Assembly: GCF_005405905.1 (NCBI RefSeq)
Contig: NZ_BJHU01000025.1
Location: 248,001-312,000, forward strand
Source of the DNA: Acidovorax sp. NB1
Lineage (GTDB): Bacteria > Pseudomonadota > Gammaproteobacteria > Burkholderiales > Burkholderiaceae_C
Direction: 5' to 3'
DNA length: 64,000 nucleotides
Made by a program: the position numbers and the translations under genes
The notes under the pieces: model-generated
What the model saw: only the letters and a program-made list of their open reading frames with translations
Told to the model about the DNA's origin: nothing
Database searches by the model: none
Part shown: one piece after another, positions 44,799 to 52,827 of the stretch
Position numbering within the stretch: position 1 is the first letter of the stretch
Layout: each line of letters starts with the position of its first letter

Positions 44799-46133
44799 TC
44801 AGCGACCGAACAGGCCGCGCAGCAGGTTGACGGGGTTCACCACCTCGCCAGGGGTGCCCGCATCCGAGGGTGCACCGCCTGCGGCCTGGCCGCTGCCCAT
44901 GCCGCTCGAATAAGCTCCGCCACCGGCGCCCGCCGGGGCGGCAGCGCCCATGCCCCCGCGCTGTCCCTGCATCTCCTCGCCCAGCATGGCCATGGTGTGC
45001 GACTTCACACGCACACGCACCGACCATTCGGGCTCCCACGCGGCCTTGGGGTCGGCCGGGCGGGGTGGGTACACGATGTGACTTTCGCCCCCGTAGGCCA
45101 TCATGCGCAGCATGGGCGTGGCATCGCGCCCGCCCGCGAAGATGCCTTGAGGAATCGCACACTGCGTGGTCTCGGGCTGCAGCAGCACGCGCTCCTTGAG
45201 CCAGCGGTCGATGGTGGCGGGCGAGAGGTAGTCGAACAGGCCCATGCCGGTGTCGGGCGTTTCGGCGCTGGACCACATGATGAGGTCGTCCCCGTTCTGC
45301 GACATGGCATGCAGGTAGTAGGCACGCGCGTTGCGCACGGGCTGCCAGCTGGTGCCCATGCTGTCCTGCGGCTTGCCGGTGGTGCGCAGGTCGATGGCGG
45401 GCATCAGGTCCTGCGCCGCGCCCAGCGTGAATTTCATGGAGGCAGGCACACCATCGCCACGCACCTGGTGGTCGCCCACCACCGAGCTGTCCCGCGACAG
45501 GCTGACCTGGTTGCGTTCGTTGGGGTACAGCGCATAGGCCGGGCCCACGCGCGGCCCCCGGTCGGGCACGGCGCGGCCTGCAAAGGCCTGGGCGTAGTCG
45601 GCTGGCTTGGCGCGCGCCAGGTCGATCACGCGCGGCTGGCCCGCACGCACCGCACTGCCGCAGCCCCAGTACAGCAGGATGCGGCCCTTGGGCTGGTGCT
45701 GCTGGTATTCCTGCGGCACGTCACCGGGCTCGGTCTGGGTGGGCTGGGCACGCGGCGGGATCAGCGGCAGGGATTCACCCATGCGCATGCCGGGCGGGAT
45801 GGCCTGGCTGGCTTCTACGCCGGGACGCAAGCTGTTGTGCAGGGCGATGTCGATGACACGCGGCGGCATGACGGACATGGCGCGGGCATGGCCATAGGCG
45901 GTGTTGCCGTTGCCTGCCCTGCCCTGCGCGCCGCCCCCCATGAGGCCGCCGAGCATGCCGCCGCCGCCGGGCAGGCTGTCCATCTCGGGCATGCCCGCCA
46001 TGGTGCCGGTGGACAGGTCCATCCACAGCTGGACCTTGGGGGTTTTGGTGTTTTGGGCCTGGGCGCCCAGGCTGGCGATGCTCAGGCCAACGGCTAGGCA
46101 GGCGGGGGTCAGGACAAAGCGCAAAGAGGTCAT
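44799..46133 (-). CDS. Exported protein of unknown function, Gly/Met-rich
   Basis: A 444-aa exported protein with a signal peptide of about 26 residues (AVGLSIASLGAQAQ). It contains a Gly/Met-rich low-complexity segment about 46-75 (MAGMPEMDSLPGGGGMLGGLMGGG) and a second Gly/Ala/Ser-rich stretch near the C-terminus. Between them are repeated WGCG, VIDLARAKPADYAQAFAG and GVPASMKFTLGAAQDLMPAIDLRTTGKPQDSMGTSWQPVRNARAYYLHAM elements suggesting beta-rich domains. Two motifs could be ligand contacts: YWGCG and TTQCAIPQGIF. I recognise no family. It lies upstream of the membrane methyltransferase gene, 19 nt apart. Confidence 0.7.
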   Translation of the reverse strand: MTSLRFVLTPACLAVGLSIASLGAQAQNTKTPKVQLWMDLSTGTMAGMPEMDSLPGGGGMLGGLMGGGAQGRAGNGNTAYGHARAMSVMPPRVIDIALHNSLRPGVEASQAIPPGMRMGESLPLIPPRAQPTQTEPGDVPQEYQQHQPKGRILLYWGCGSAVRAGQPRVIDLARAKPADYAQAFAGRAVPDRGPRVGPAYALYPNERNQVSLSRDSSVVGDHQVRGDGVPASMKFTLGAAQDLMPAIDLRTTGKPQDSMGTSWQPVRNARAYYLHAMSQNGDDLIMWSSAETPDTGMGLFDYLSPATIDRWLKERVLLQPETTQCAIPQGIFAGGRDATPMLRMMAYGGESHIVYPPRPADPKAAWEPEWSVRVRVKSHTMAMLGEEMQGQRGGMGAAAPAGAGGGAYSSGMGSGQAAGGAPSDAGTPGEVVNPVNLLRGLFGR

Positions 46134-46371
46134 GGTGGTCTGTTCCAGGAGATACAGGAATCACCCGGCAAACCATCGTGGGCCGCAGCGCGGCATTGTC
46201 GCCGCCCTGTGAAGAGGCCTTGCGGTCAACCCGGGTGTGTTGAACGCAGCGCAGTGTAGGCCCCGCACAGACGCATTTTGCCTGCGCAAGTTACGGCTGG
46301 AAACCGTTTCCGTGCGCTATTTCACGCATGGTTGCGCCGCAACAGAAGCGGCGCCCACGGTGCGGGGTTCT

Positions 46372-47298
46372 TCACACCTTCTCGCCCCGCAGGCGGTCGA
46401 TCAGCCCGTTGAGCGCTTCGAGCGAGCCGAACTGGATCGCCAGCTCGCCCATGTCTTCCACGCGGCCATGGCGCTTGACGCGTTTTTTGACGCGCACCTC
46501 GACCTCGGCCATGAGCAGGTCCGACAGTTCTTCTTCTACGCGCTTCAGGTCGCGCGACTTTTCCTTCTTGGGCTTCTGGGGCACCAGGCTGAACTCGGCG
46601 CTGAGCTTTTTCACCAGTGCCTCGGCCTCGCGCACCGACAGCTTCTTGGCCGCGATCTGGTTGCCCGCCGTGATCTGCGCGGCGCGGTCCAGCGCCAGCA
46701 GCGCACGCGCGTGGCCCATGTCGATGTCGCCCGCCATCAGCATGGTCTGCACGGGCTCGGCCAGGTTCAAGAGGCGCAGCAGGTTGCTGGCAGCACTGCG
46801 CGAGCGGCCCACGGCCTGCGCGGCCAGCTCGTGCGTGAGGCCAAATTCGCGCACCAGGCGCTGCAGGCCCTGGGCTTCTTCCAGCGGGTTCAGGTCTTCG
46901 CGCTGGATGTTCTCGATGAGCGCCATCGCGGCCGCAGACTCGTTGGGCACATCGCGCACCAGCACCGGCACCTCGGCCAGGCCCGCCAGGCGCGAGGCCC
47001 GAAAGCGCCGCTCGCCCGCGATGATTTCGTACTTGCCCGCGTGCTCGCCGTCCGTAAGGCGCCGCACCAGGATGGGCTGCATGATGCCCTGGGCCTTGAT
47101 GGACTCGGCCAGCTCGTACAGCGCGCCTTCGTCCATGCGCGTGCGCGGCTGGTACACACCCGGCACCAGTTCGGACAGCGGCAGGCTGCTGGGCAGGCCT
47201 GCTTCGGCAGCCTGGGCCTGCTCCACTTTGTCTTCGACCTTGGGGCCCAGCAGGGCCTCCAGGCCTCGGCCGAGGCCCTTGGGTTTTTTGGTGACCAT
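46372..47298 (-). CDS. parB: Chromosome-partitioning protein ParB
   Basis: A 308-aa DNA-binding CTPase that loads at parS and spreads to organise origin-proximal DNA for segregation. The N-terminal region starts MVTKKPKGLGRGLEALLG. The CTP-binding motif GERRFRA (95-101) and ENIQRE (129-134) are intact. The helix-turn-helix is in the part with HELAAQAVGRSRSAASNLLRLLNL. The C-terminal dimerisation segment ends LNGLIDRLRGEKV. Four parS-like sites occur at 50134, 51098, 51287 and 53174. Unusually, three other genes separate parB from parA. Confidence 0.96.
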   Translation of the reverse strand: MVTKKPKGLGRGLEALLGPKVEDKVEQAQAAEAGLPSSLPLSELVPGVYQPRTRMDEGALYELAESIKAQGIMQPILVRRLTDGEHAGKYEIIAGERRFRASRLAGLAEVPVLVRDVPNESAAAMALIENIQREDLNPLEEAQGLQRLVREFGLTHELAAQAVGRSRSAASNLLRLLNLAEPVQTMLMAGDIDMGHARALLALDRAAQITAGNQIAAKKLSVREAEALVKKLSAEFSLVPQKPKKEKSRDLKRVEEELSDLLMAEVEVRVKKRVKRHGRVEDMGELAIQFGSLEALNGLIDRLRGEKV

Positions 47299-47341
47299 GC
47301 GATGTCTTCTTCTCGAAAAGGAAATGGGGAGAGGGAAATCT

Positions 47342-47638
47342 TCAGCGGTCGATGATGACCAGCGTGCCGTGGCTGCCAGGCGCCACGGCGTGGGGCACGC
47401 CTGCGGGCACGATGAACACCTCGCCCGCGTTCACCTCGGTGACCTGCCCTTGCAGGTCCAGGCGCATGCAGCCATCCAGCACCAGCAGGGCCTCGTCAAA
47501 GTCGTGCGATTCGTCGGGATAGGCCGCGTCGTCCATGCGCAGCACCTTGAGGTTGGCGCCTGCGGCGCGGCCCACCACGGTGGAGTTCCAGGCGCGGGGC
47601 AATTGGTCAGCAATGGCCGCGAGAGAGATTTTGGACAT
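47342..47638 (-). CDS. Small cupin-domain protein
   Basis: A 98-aa single-domain cupin beginning MSKISLAAIADQLPRAWNS. The conserved cupin pattern SHDFDEALLVLDGCMRLDLQ and GEVFIVPAGVPHAVAPGSHGTLVIID is seen; two His and one Asp could bind a metal. No specific enzyme can be named. It lies between parB and a small membrane-protein gene on the same strand, 43 nt before parB. The length is the minimum for a cupin barrel, and the start at 47638 is the first ATG giving the full barrel. Confidence 0.8.
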   Translation of the reverse strand: MSKISLAAIADQLPRAWNSTVVGRAAGANLKVLRMDDAAYPDESHDFDEALLVLDGCMRLDLQGQVTEVNAGEVFIVPAGVPHAVAPGSHGTLVIIDR

Positions 47639-47663
47639 GGGTGCGAAACAGTACAGGGGGTTG

Positions 47664-47933
47664 TCAACGCGCCGCACGGCCCATGGCACGGCGCTTTTTT
47701 CGGCTCCGCCACAGGCGCAGCCACACGCCGAAGGCCACCGTGAGCAGCACCAGGGCCAGCATGAACTGCCCGAGCGCACCCACCACCACCGCCCCGCTGG
47801 GCAGCAGCCAGGCCAGCGCCAGCTGCAAGGCGTCGCCAAGCCAGTAGAAGTCAGCCGTGACCCGCCGAGGTGGAGGGACAGCATCGCCCGCCGTCACTGG
47901 CGGGCGCTTGCGCCAAAAGGCCCAGCGGCTCAT
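47664..47933 (-). CDS. Small membrane protein next to parA
   Basis: An 89-aa protein. A central hydrophobic segment (LQLALAWLLPSGAVVVGALGQFMLALVLLTVAFGVWL, about 36-72) is flanked by basic ends (RWAFWRKRPP; RLWRSRKKRRAMGRAAR). One to two membrane helices are likely. Its start overlaps the stop of the hydrolase gene as ATGA (47930-47933), a good sign that it is a real, translationally coupled gene. No family is recognised. Confidence 0.65.
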   Translation of the reverse strand: MSRWAFWRKRPPVTAGDAVPPPRRVTADFYWLGDALQLALAWLLPSGAVVVGALGQFMLALVLLTVAFGVWLRLWRSRKKRRAMGRAAR

Positions 47934-48472
47934 ACCGGGGTGGCGAGCTGCATCAGCCAGCCCCGCCCCTCGTCCCAGTCGCCTAGCCCGGATTCGGCAT
48001 TGATGTGCCCGCGCTCGCCATAGTCCACAAACCGCGCACCCCAGGCCTGGGCAAACCCCTCAGCGCGCTCGAAGCTGCAGTACGGGTCATTGCGGCTGCC
48101 CACCAGCACGGCCGGAAACGGCAGCGGCTGGCGCGCAATGGGTGCCCAGCCGTGGATCTGCGCGGCCAGGTCGGGCCGCTCCACATCGCCCGGGGCCACC
48201 AGCAGTGCACCGCGCACCTTGGCCGCGTGGCGGGTGTGCGCCGCCCACCAGGCGGTGAGGATGCAGCCCAGGCTGTGCGCTGCCAGCACCACAGGGCCCT
48301 CAGCGTCGGCCACGGTCTCTTCCAGGCGCGCCGACCAGTCGCCGCGCAGCGGGCGCATCCAGTCGTGCTGCTCCACGCGCTGGTCACCGTGGCGGGACTC
48401 CCAGCGGCTTTGCCAGTGGTCGGGGCCGGAGTTCTGCCAGCCGGGCAGCAGCAGGATGGTGGCGGGCTTCAT
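47930..48472 (-). CDS. RBBP9/YdeN-like alpha/beta-hydrolase
   Basis: A 180-aa serine hydrolase of the RBBP9/YdeN (DUF1058-like) group. N-terminal motif LLPGWQNSGPDHWQSRWE (substrate cap), nucleophile elbow LAAHSLGC with Ser67, then AVLVGSRNDPYCSFERAEGFAQAWGA with the Asp, and GHINAESGLGDWDEG with the catalytic His. Start at 48472 (MKPATILLLPG). The gene follows parA and precedes the small membrane-protein gene, to which it is coupled by ATGA. A dispersed repeat separates it from parA. The physiological substrate is not known for the family. Confidence 0.9.
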   Translation of the reverse strand: MKPATILLLPGWQNSGPDHWQSRWESRHGDQRVEQHDWMRPLRGDWSARLEETVADAEGPVVLAAHSLGCILTAWWAAHTRHAAKVRGALLVAPGDVERPDLAAQIHGWAPIARQPLPFPAVLVGSRNDPYCSFERAEGFAQAWGARFVDYGERGHINAESGLGDWDEGRGWLMQLATPV

Positions 48473-48473
48473 C

Positions 48474-48527
48474 ACTATCAATTTAATAGCTGTTAACGCT
48501 TGCCTATCAGGCGGAGGCAGGCATTTT
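48474..48527 (+). repeat. 54-bp intergenic element, copy 6, overlapping the parA 3' end
   Basis: ACTAT-N7-ATAGC at 48474-48490, then TCAGGCGGAGGCAGGCATTTT at 48507-48527. The parA stop codon (48507-48509) and its last six codons lie inside the repeat, so ParA's C-terminal residues (Lys-Met-Pro-Ala-Ser-Ala) are repeat-encoded. Confidence 0.65.
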
Positions 48528-49319
48528 TGCCATGGAAGAGGCTGCAGCAGGCATGTTTTTCACGCGCTCGACCATCTCCTCGGCAAACTCGACAAACGCC
48601 TGGCTGCCCTTGGCGGCCGGGTCAAACACCACACCGGGCAGGCCATAGCTGGGCGCCTCGGCCAGGCGCACGTTGCGCGGGATCACGCTGTTGAACACCT
48701 TGTCGCCAAAGTGGCCCTTGAGCTGGTCGCTCACCTGCTGCTGCAGCGTGATGCGCGGGTCGAACATCACGCGCAGCAGGCCGATGATCTGCAGGTCGGC
48801 ATTGAGGTTGGCGTGCACCTGCTTGATGGTGTTGACCAGGTCCGTGAGCCCTTCCAGCGCGAAGTATTCGCACTGCATGGGCACGATCACGCCGTGGGCG
48901 CTGCACAGGCCGTTGAGGGTGAGCATGCTCAAGCTGGGCGGGCAGTCGATGAGCACGAAGTCGAAGTCGGCATCCGCCTCGGCCAGCGCGGCCTTGAGGC
49001 GCTTTTCGCGGTGCTCCAGCGTCACCAGTTCCACCTCGGCGCCCGCCAGTTCGCGGTTGGCGCCCAGCACCCAGTAGCCACATTTGTCCGACAGCACGGC
49101 CGCCTCCTTCACCGAAGCGGATTCGAGCAGCACGTCGTACACCGTGAGGTCGAGGCTGCGCTTGTCCACGCCCGAGCCCATGGTGGCATTGCCTTGCGGG
49201 TCCAGGTCCACCATCAGCACGCGCTGGCCAATCTTGGCCAGGCCGGCAGCGAGGTTGACGGTGGTGGTGGTCTTGCCGACGCCGCCCTTCTGGTTGGCAA
49301 CGCAAAAAATCTTGGCCAT
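48507..49319 (-). CDS. parA: Chromosome-partitioning ATPase ParA
   Basis: A 270-aa deviant Walker-type ATPase that moves ParB-parS complexes during origin segregation. N-terminus MAKIFCVANQKGGVGKTTTTVNLAAGLA has the P-loop KGGVGKTT (11-18) with the signature Lys11. Further motifs are VLMVDLDPQGNATMGSG, FDFVLIDCPPSLSMLTLNG and LLRVMFDPRITLQQQV. The C-terminal tail is short and lies in a repeat element. Upstream on the same strand are a LysE-type gene, rsmG and mnmG. Confidence 0.97.
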   Translation of the reverse strand: MAKIFCVANQKGGVGKTTTTVNLAAGLAKIGQRVLMVDLDPQGNATMGSGVDKRSLDLTVYDVLLESASVKEAAVLSDKCGYWVLGANRELAGAEVELVTLEHREKRLKAALAEADADFDFVLIDCPPSLSMLTLNGLCSAHGVIVPMQCEYFALEGLTDLVNTIKQVHANLNADLQIIGLLRVMFDPRITLQQQVSDQLKGHFGDKVFNSVIPRNVRLAEAPSYGLPGVVFDPAAKGSQAFVEFAEEMVERVKNMPAAASSMAKMPASA

Positions 49320-49343
49320 GTGGGTGCTGCAGTCCGTGTGGTG

Positions 49344-49958
49344 TTATTTGGAGATGGCCAGCTTGATGCCAAAGCCGATCAGGAAGACGCCCGCGATCTT
49401 TTCCAGCGCGCGGCCGATGCGCGGGTTGGCGCGCATGCGCTCGGCCAGAAAGTGCGTGAGCAGCACCGCGACCAGGCCATAGAGAAACGTCAATGCCGCC
49501 ACCGTGGCCGCCATCACGCCAAAGGTCAGCATGCCCTGGTGCCGGGCCGGGTCCACGAACAGCGGAAAGAACGCCATGTAGAACACGATGGCCTTGGGGT
49601 TGAGCAAGGTGATCAGCCCGGCCTGTTTGAAGTAGTGGCGCGGCTCGATGTTCAGGATGGGCTGGGCGCCCGGCTTGGCCGTGACCATCTTGAAGCCCAG
49701 CCACGCGAGGTAGGCCGCGCCCAGCCACTGCACGGCGTTGAAAGCCGCCGGGTGGGTGGCCAGCAGCGTGGCCACACCGGCCACCGCCGCCCACATCAGC
49801 ACCTGGTCACCCGCAATCACGCCCATGGTGGCGGCCAAACCGCCCCGTATGCCGCCCTTGCTGGTGGAGGTGATGAGCGCCAGATTGCCAGGGCCTGGGA
49901 TGAGCAGGAACAACACAATGGCAGCGACGAAGGCGCCGTAGTCTGCGATGCCGAACAT
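49344..49958 (-). CDS. LysE/RhtB-family amino-acid exporter
   Basis: A 204-aa inner-membrane exporter with about six helices. Family motifs are FLLIPGPGNLALITSTSKGGIRGGLAATMGVIAGDQVLMWAAVAGVATLLA near the N-terminus and FKQAGLITLLNPKAIVFYMAFFPLFVDP centrally. It expels amino acids such as lysine, homoserine or threonine; substrate unknown. Located between rsmG and parA on the same strand, 24 nt before parA. No regulator is nearby. Confidence 0.92.
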   Translation of the reverse strand: MFGIADYGAFVAAIVLFLLIPGPGNLALITSTSKGGIRGGLAATMGVIAGDQVLMWAAVAGVATLLATHPAAFNAVQWLGAAYLAWLGFKMVTAKPGAQPILNIEPRHYFKQAGLITLLNPKAIVFYMAFFPLFVDPARHQGMLTFGVMAATVAALTFLYGLVAVLLTHFLAERMRANPRIGRALEKIAGVFLIGFGIKLAISK

Positions 49959-50075
49959 GGTTTCTCCTGGTGCGCGGGGAGGGTGCGACGGAAAGATGCA
50001 CCCGGGTGAGCAGCCGAGTTTACGCGAGCCCCCTGCCCTGGCTGTCGAAAAGTCGGCACCGCAGCGCCGAGGCCA

Positions 50076-50759
50076 TCAGACCGGCTTCATCCAGACGATG
50101 CAGCGCTCGGCATCCAGGCCCGGCACCGCGAGCTGTTCCACGTGAAACACCGCCACATCCGCAGGCAGCGCGGCGATTTCGTCCTCGGGGTGTTTGCCCT
50201 TCATGGCCAGCCACCCCCCATGGGGCGCGGCCAGTGCGCTGCGCGACCAGGTGACAAAGTCCGGCAGTGAGGCAAACGCGCGGCAGCTGATGAGGTCGAA
50301 CGGCGTGGTCAGCGTCTCGACCCGCGCATGCACGCCGTGCAGGTTGCGCAGCTTGAGCGCCACCGCCGCCTGCTGGATGAACGCGGCCTTCTTGCCCACG
50401 GTGTCCACGCAGCTCACATCCACCTCGGGGCAGCAGATGGCAAACACCACGCCGGGCAGGCCGCCGCCCGATCCGACATCCAGCAGCTTCACCGCCGCCA
50501 CCCCGCCCTGCTGCAGGCCCGCCACATGCCGCCGCAGGGGTGCTACAGCGGCCAGGCTGTCCAGCAGGTGGTGCGTCATCATCTCCTGCGGGTCGCGCAC
50601 GGCCGTCAGGTTATAGACCTTGTTCCACTTCTGCAGCAGCGCCAGGAAGTCCATCAACAGCCCGACCTGCACATCGCTCAAGCCCAGCGCCAGGGCATCG
50701 GCCCCAGCTTGCAGTTGCTGGCGCAGGCTGTCGTAGTGGGTATTCACCGCCATCGTCAT
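50076..50759 (-). CDS. rsmG: 16S rRNA (guanine(527)-N(7))-methyltransferase RsmG (GidB)
   Basis: A 227-aa SAM methyltransferase that modifies G527 of 16S rRNA. Motif I is [12 protein letters not shown] (92-103). Other family features are [30 protein letters not shown] and [17 protein letters not shown]. The start overlaps the mnmG stop as ATGA (50756-50759), matching the classic gidA-gidB arrangement. A parS-like sequence at 50134-50149 encodes Phe-His-Val-Glu within the C-terminal part. Loss of rsmG is known to affect streptomycin response. Confidence 0.96.
   Translation of the reverse strand: MTMAVNTHYDSLRQQLQAGADALALGLSDVQVGLLMDFLALLQKWNKVYNLTAVRDPQEMMTHHLLDSLAAVAPLRRHVAGLQQGGVAAVKLLDVGSGGGLPGVVFAICCPEVDVSCVDTVGKKAAFIQQAAVALKLRNLHGVHARVETLTTPFDLISCRAFASLPDFVTWSRSALAAPHGGWLAMKGKHPEDEIAALPADVAVFHVEQLAVPGLDAERCIVWMKPV
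50134..50149. promoter_or_regulatory. parS-like site within rsmG
   Basis: TGTTCCACGTGAAACA on the plus strand (TGTTTCACGTGGAACA on minus), one mismatch from the parS consensus TGTTTCACGTGAAACA. It is a candidate ParB loading site and encodes Phe-His-Val-Glu in rsmG. Confidence 0.75.
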
Positions 50760-52741
50760 GCCGCCACTTCGCCTTCTGCCTTGGCGGGCGCTGCCGGGGC
50801 CACGGCAAATTCCTTGAACCCGCCCTTCTTCAAATGCACCATCAGCAGCGAGATCGACGCGGGCGTGATGCCCGTGATGCGCGAGGCATGGCCCAGGGTC
50901 TCGGGCCGGTGGCGGTTGAGCACCTGGCGTGCCTCGATGCTCAGGGCCGTGACCTGCATGTAGTCCAGGTCGGGCGGCAAGCGCAGCTTCTCGAAATGCG
51001 CGGCGCGCTCCACCTCGCCCTTCTGGCGGTCGATGTAGCCCGCGTACTTGGCGGCAATCTCCACCTGCTCCAGCACCGATGCGCTCAGGTCGCCCAGGGT
51101 TTCACGTGAAACATCCGCCGATGCGTACTTGCCACCGTCCATCGACATTAGGTTGGCGTAACTCACATCGGGGCGGCGCAGCAGTTCGAACAGGTTGTAT
51201 TCGTGCTCAATACTCTTGCCCAGCACGCGCTCGGATTCGACGGCGGGCAGGTTGCGCGGGTTCACCCAGGTGGCCTTGAGGCGCTCTGTTTCACGTGAAA
51301 CAGCATCGCGCTTGCGGCTGAAAGCATCCCAGCGCGCATCGTCCACCAGACCCATCTGGCGCCCCACTTCGGTCAGGCGCATGTCCGCGTTGTCCTCGCG
51401 CAGCTGCAGGCGGAACTCGGCCCGGCTGGTAAACATGCGGTAGGGCTCCGTCACACCCTTGGTGATCAGATCATCCACCAGCACGCCCAGGTAGGCCTCG
51501 TCCCGGCCGGGCAGCCAGGGCGCATCGCCCCGGCACTGCAGCGCGGCGTTGATGCCTGCGAACAGGCCCTGGGCCGCAGCCTCTTCGTAGCCGGTGGTGC
51601 CGTTGATCTGCCCGGCAAAGAACAGGCCCTGGATTTGACGCGTCTCGAAGCTGCTCTTGAGCGAGCGCGGGTCGAAGTAGTCGTATTCGATGGCGTAGCC
51701 GGGGCGCAGGATGTGTGCGTTTTCCAGCCCCGGCATGCTGCGCACCAGGTCGTACTGGATGTCGAACGGCAGACTGGTGCTGATGCCGTTGGGGTAGACC
51801 TCGTGCGTGGTCAGGCCTTCGGGCTCCAGGAAGATCTGGTGGCTGTCCTTGTCGGCAAAGCGGTTGATCTTGTCTTCCACGCTCGGGCAGTAGCGCGGGC
51901 CCACGCCCTCGATCTTGCCGGTGAACATGGGGCTACGGTCAAAGCCGCTGCGGATGATCTCGTGCGTGCGTTCGTTGGTGTGGGTGATCCAGCAGGGCAC
52001 CTGCTGGGGGTGCATCTGTGCATTGCCCATGAAGCTGAACACGGGCACGGTGCCCTCGTTCACGCCACCGGGCATGCCGTCGCCGGGCTGCTCGGTGCAC
52101 TTCGAAAAGTCGATGCTGCGCCCATCGATGCGCGGTGGCGTGCCCGTCTTCAGGCGCCCTTGCGGCAGCTTCAGCTCCTTGAGGCGCGCCGACAGCGACA
52201 CGGCAGGCGGGTCTCCGGCCCGGCCCGCAGCGTAGTTGTTCAGGCCCACATGGATCTTGCCGTCCAGAAAGGTGCCCGCCGTCAACACCACAGTGCGGCT
52301 GCGGAAACGGATGCCCACCTGCGTCACGGCACCCACCACGCGGTCGCCCTCCACCATCAGGTCGTCCACCGCCTGTTGGAACAACCAAAGGTTAGGCTGG
52401 TTCTCCAGCATGCGACGGATGGCGGCCTTGTACAGAATGCGGTCGGCCTGCGCCCGCGTGGCACGCACCGCAGGGCCTTTGGAGCTGTTGAGAATACGGA
52501 ACTGGATGCCGCCCTCGTCCGTGGCAAGCGCCATGGCGCCGCCCAGCGCATCCACCTCTTTCACCAGGTGGCCCTTGCCGATGCCGCCGATGCTGGGGTT
52601 GCAGCTCATCTGCCCCAGCGTCTCGATGTTGTGGGTCAGCAGCAGCGTTTTGCTGCCCATGCGTGCAGCGGCCAGCGCGGCCTCGGTGCCTGCATGGCCA
52701 CCGCCGACAACGATCACATCAAATTCCTGGGGGTACAACAT
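50756..52741 (-). CDS. mnmG: tRNA uridine-5-carboxymethylaminomethyl modification enzyme MnmG (GidA)
   Basis: A 661-aa FAD protein that with MnmE installs the cmnm5 group on U34 of several tRNAs. The start at 52741 was chosen ([29 protein letters not shown], with the FAD-binding GGGHAG at 13-18); a GTG three codons earlier is less likely. Other motifs are [72 protein letters not shown] and the C-terminal [38 protein letters not shown]. Two parS sites lie within it. Divergent from a Crp-like gene. Confidence 0.97.
   Translation of the reverse strand: MLYPQEFDVIVVGGGHAGTEAALAAARMGSKTLLLTHNIETLGQMSCNPSIGGIGKGHLVKEVDALGGAMALATDEGGIQFRILNSSKGPAVRATRAQADRILYKAAIRRMLENQPNLWLFQQAVDDLMVEGDRVVGAVTQVGIRFRSRTVVLTAGTFLDGKIHVGLNNYAAGRAGDPPAVSLSARLKELKLPQGRLKTGTPPRIDGRSIDFSKCTEQPGDGMPGGVNEGTVPVFSFMGNAQMHPQQVPCWITHTNERTHEIIRSGFDRSPMFTGKIEGVGPRYCPSVEDKINRFADKDSHQIFLEPEGLTTHEVYPNGISTSLPFDIQYDLVRSMPGLENAHILRPGYAIEYDYFDPRSLKSSFETRQIQGLFFAGQINGTTGYEEAAAQGLFAGINAALQCRGDAPWLPGRDEAYLGVLVDDLITKGVTEPYRMFTSRAEFRLQLREDNADMRLTEVGRQMGLVDDARWDAFSRKRDAVSRETERLKATWVNPRNLPAVESERVLGKSIEHEYNLFELLRRPDVSYANLMSMDGGKYASADVSRETLGDLSASVLEQVEIAAKYAGYIDRQKGEVERAAHFEKLRLPPDLDYMQVTALSIEARQVLNRHRPETLGHASRITGITPASISLLMVHLKKGGFKEFAVAPAAPAKAEGEVAA
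51098..51113. promoter_or_regulatory. parS site within mnmG (1)
   Basis: GGTTTCACGTGAAACA, one mismatch at the first base of the 16-bp parS consensus, with a perfect 14-bp palindromic core. It encodes Val-Ser-Arg-Glu-Thr in mnmG. Confidence 0.85.
51287..51302. promoter_or_regulatory. parS site within mnmG (2)
   Basis: TGTTTCACGTGAAACA, an exact match to the 16-bp parS consensus, 189 bp from the previous site. It also encodes Val-Ser-Arg-Glu-Thr. This is the strongest ParB site in the window. Confidence 0.92.
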
Positions 52742-52782
52742 GGGGAACACTCCGAGGCCTGGCGGGCCCGATAATCAAAACA

Positions 52783-52826
52783 CCCGGTGAATGCGGGCAA
52801 CCTTATCCAAAGCGCCGTTCACCGGG
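52783..52826. promoter_or_regulatory. Long inverted repeat between mnmG and the crp-like gene
   Basis: CCCGGTGAA (52783-52791) and TTCACCGGG (52818-52826), a perfect 9-bp inverted repeat with a 26-nt spacer, ending one base before the Crp-like ATG (52828). The spacer contains TTATCCAAA (52803-52811), one base off a DnaA box. Candidate autoregulatory site. Confidence 0.45.
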
Positions 52827-52827
52827 C

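Noticed and set aside
46334..46354. Hairpin GCGCCGC-N7-GCGGCGC downstream of parB as a terminator
   Set aside because: No T-run on either side; in GC-rich DNA a 7-bp stem can occur by chance.
48090..50009. 639-codon open frame opposite parA and LysE
   Set aside because: Antisense to well-supported genes; no domain.
52803..52811. DnaA box and chromosome origin near mnmG
   Set aside because: A single near-match (TTATCCAAA), no cluster, no dnaA/dnaN genes and no AT-rich unwinding region in view; the origin is not in this window.
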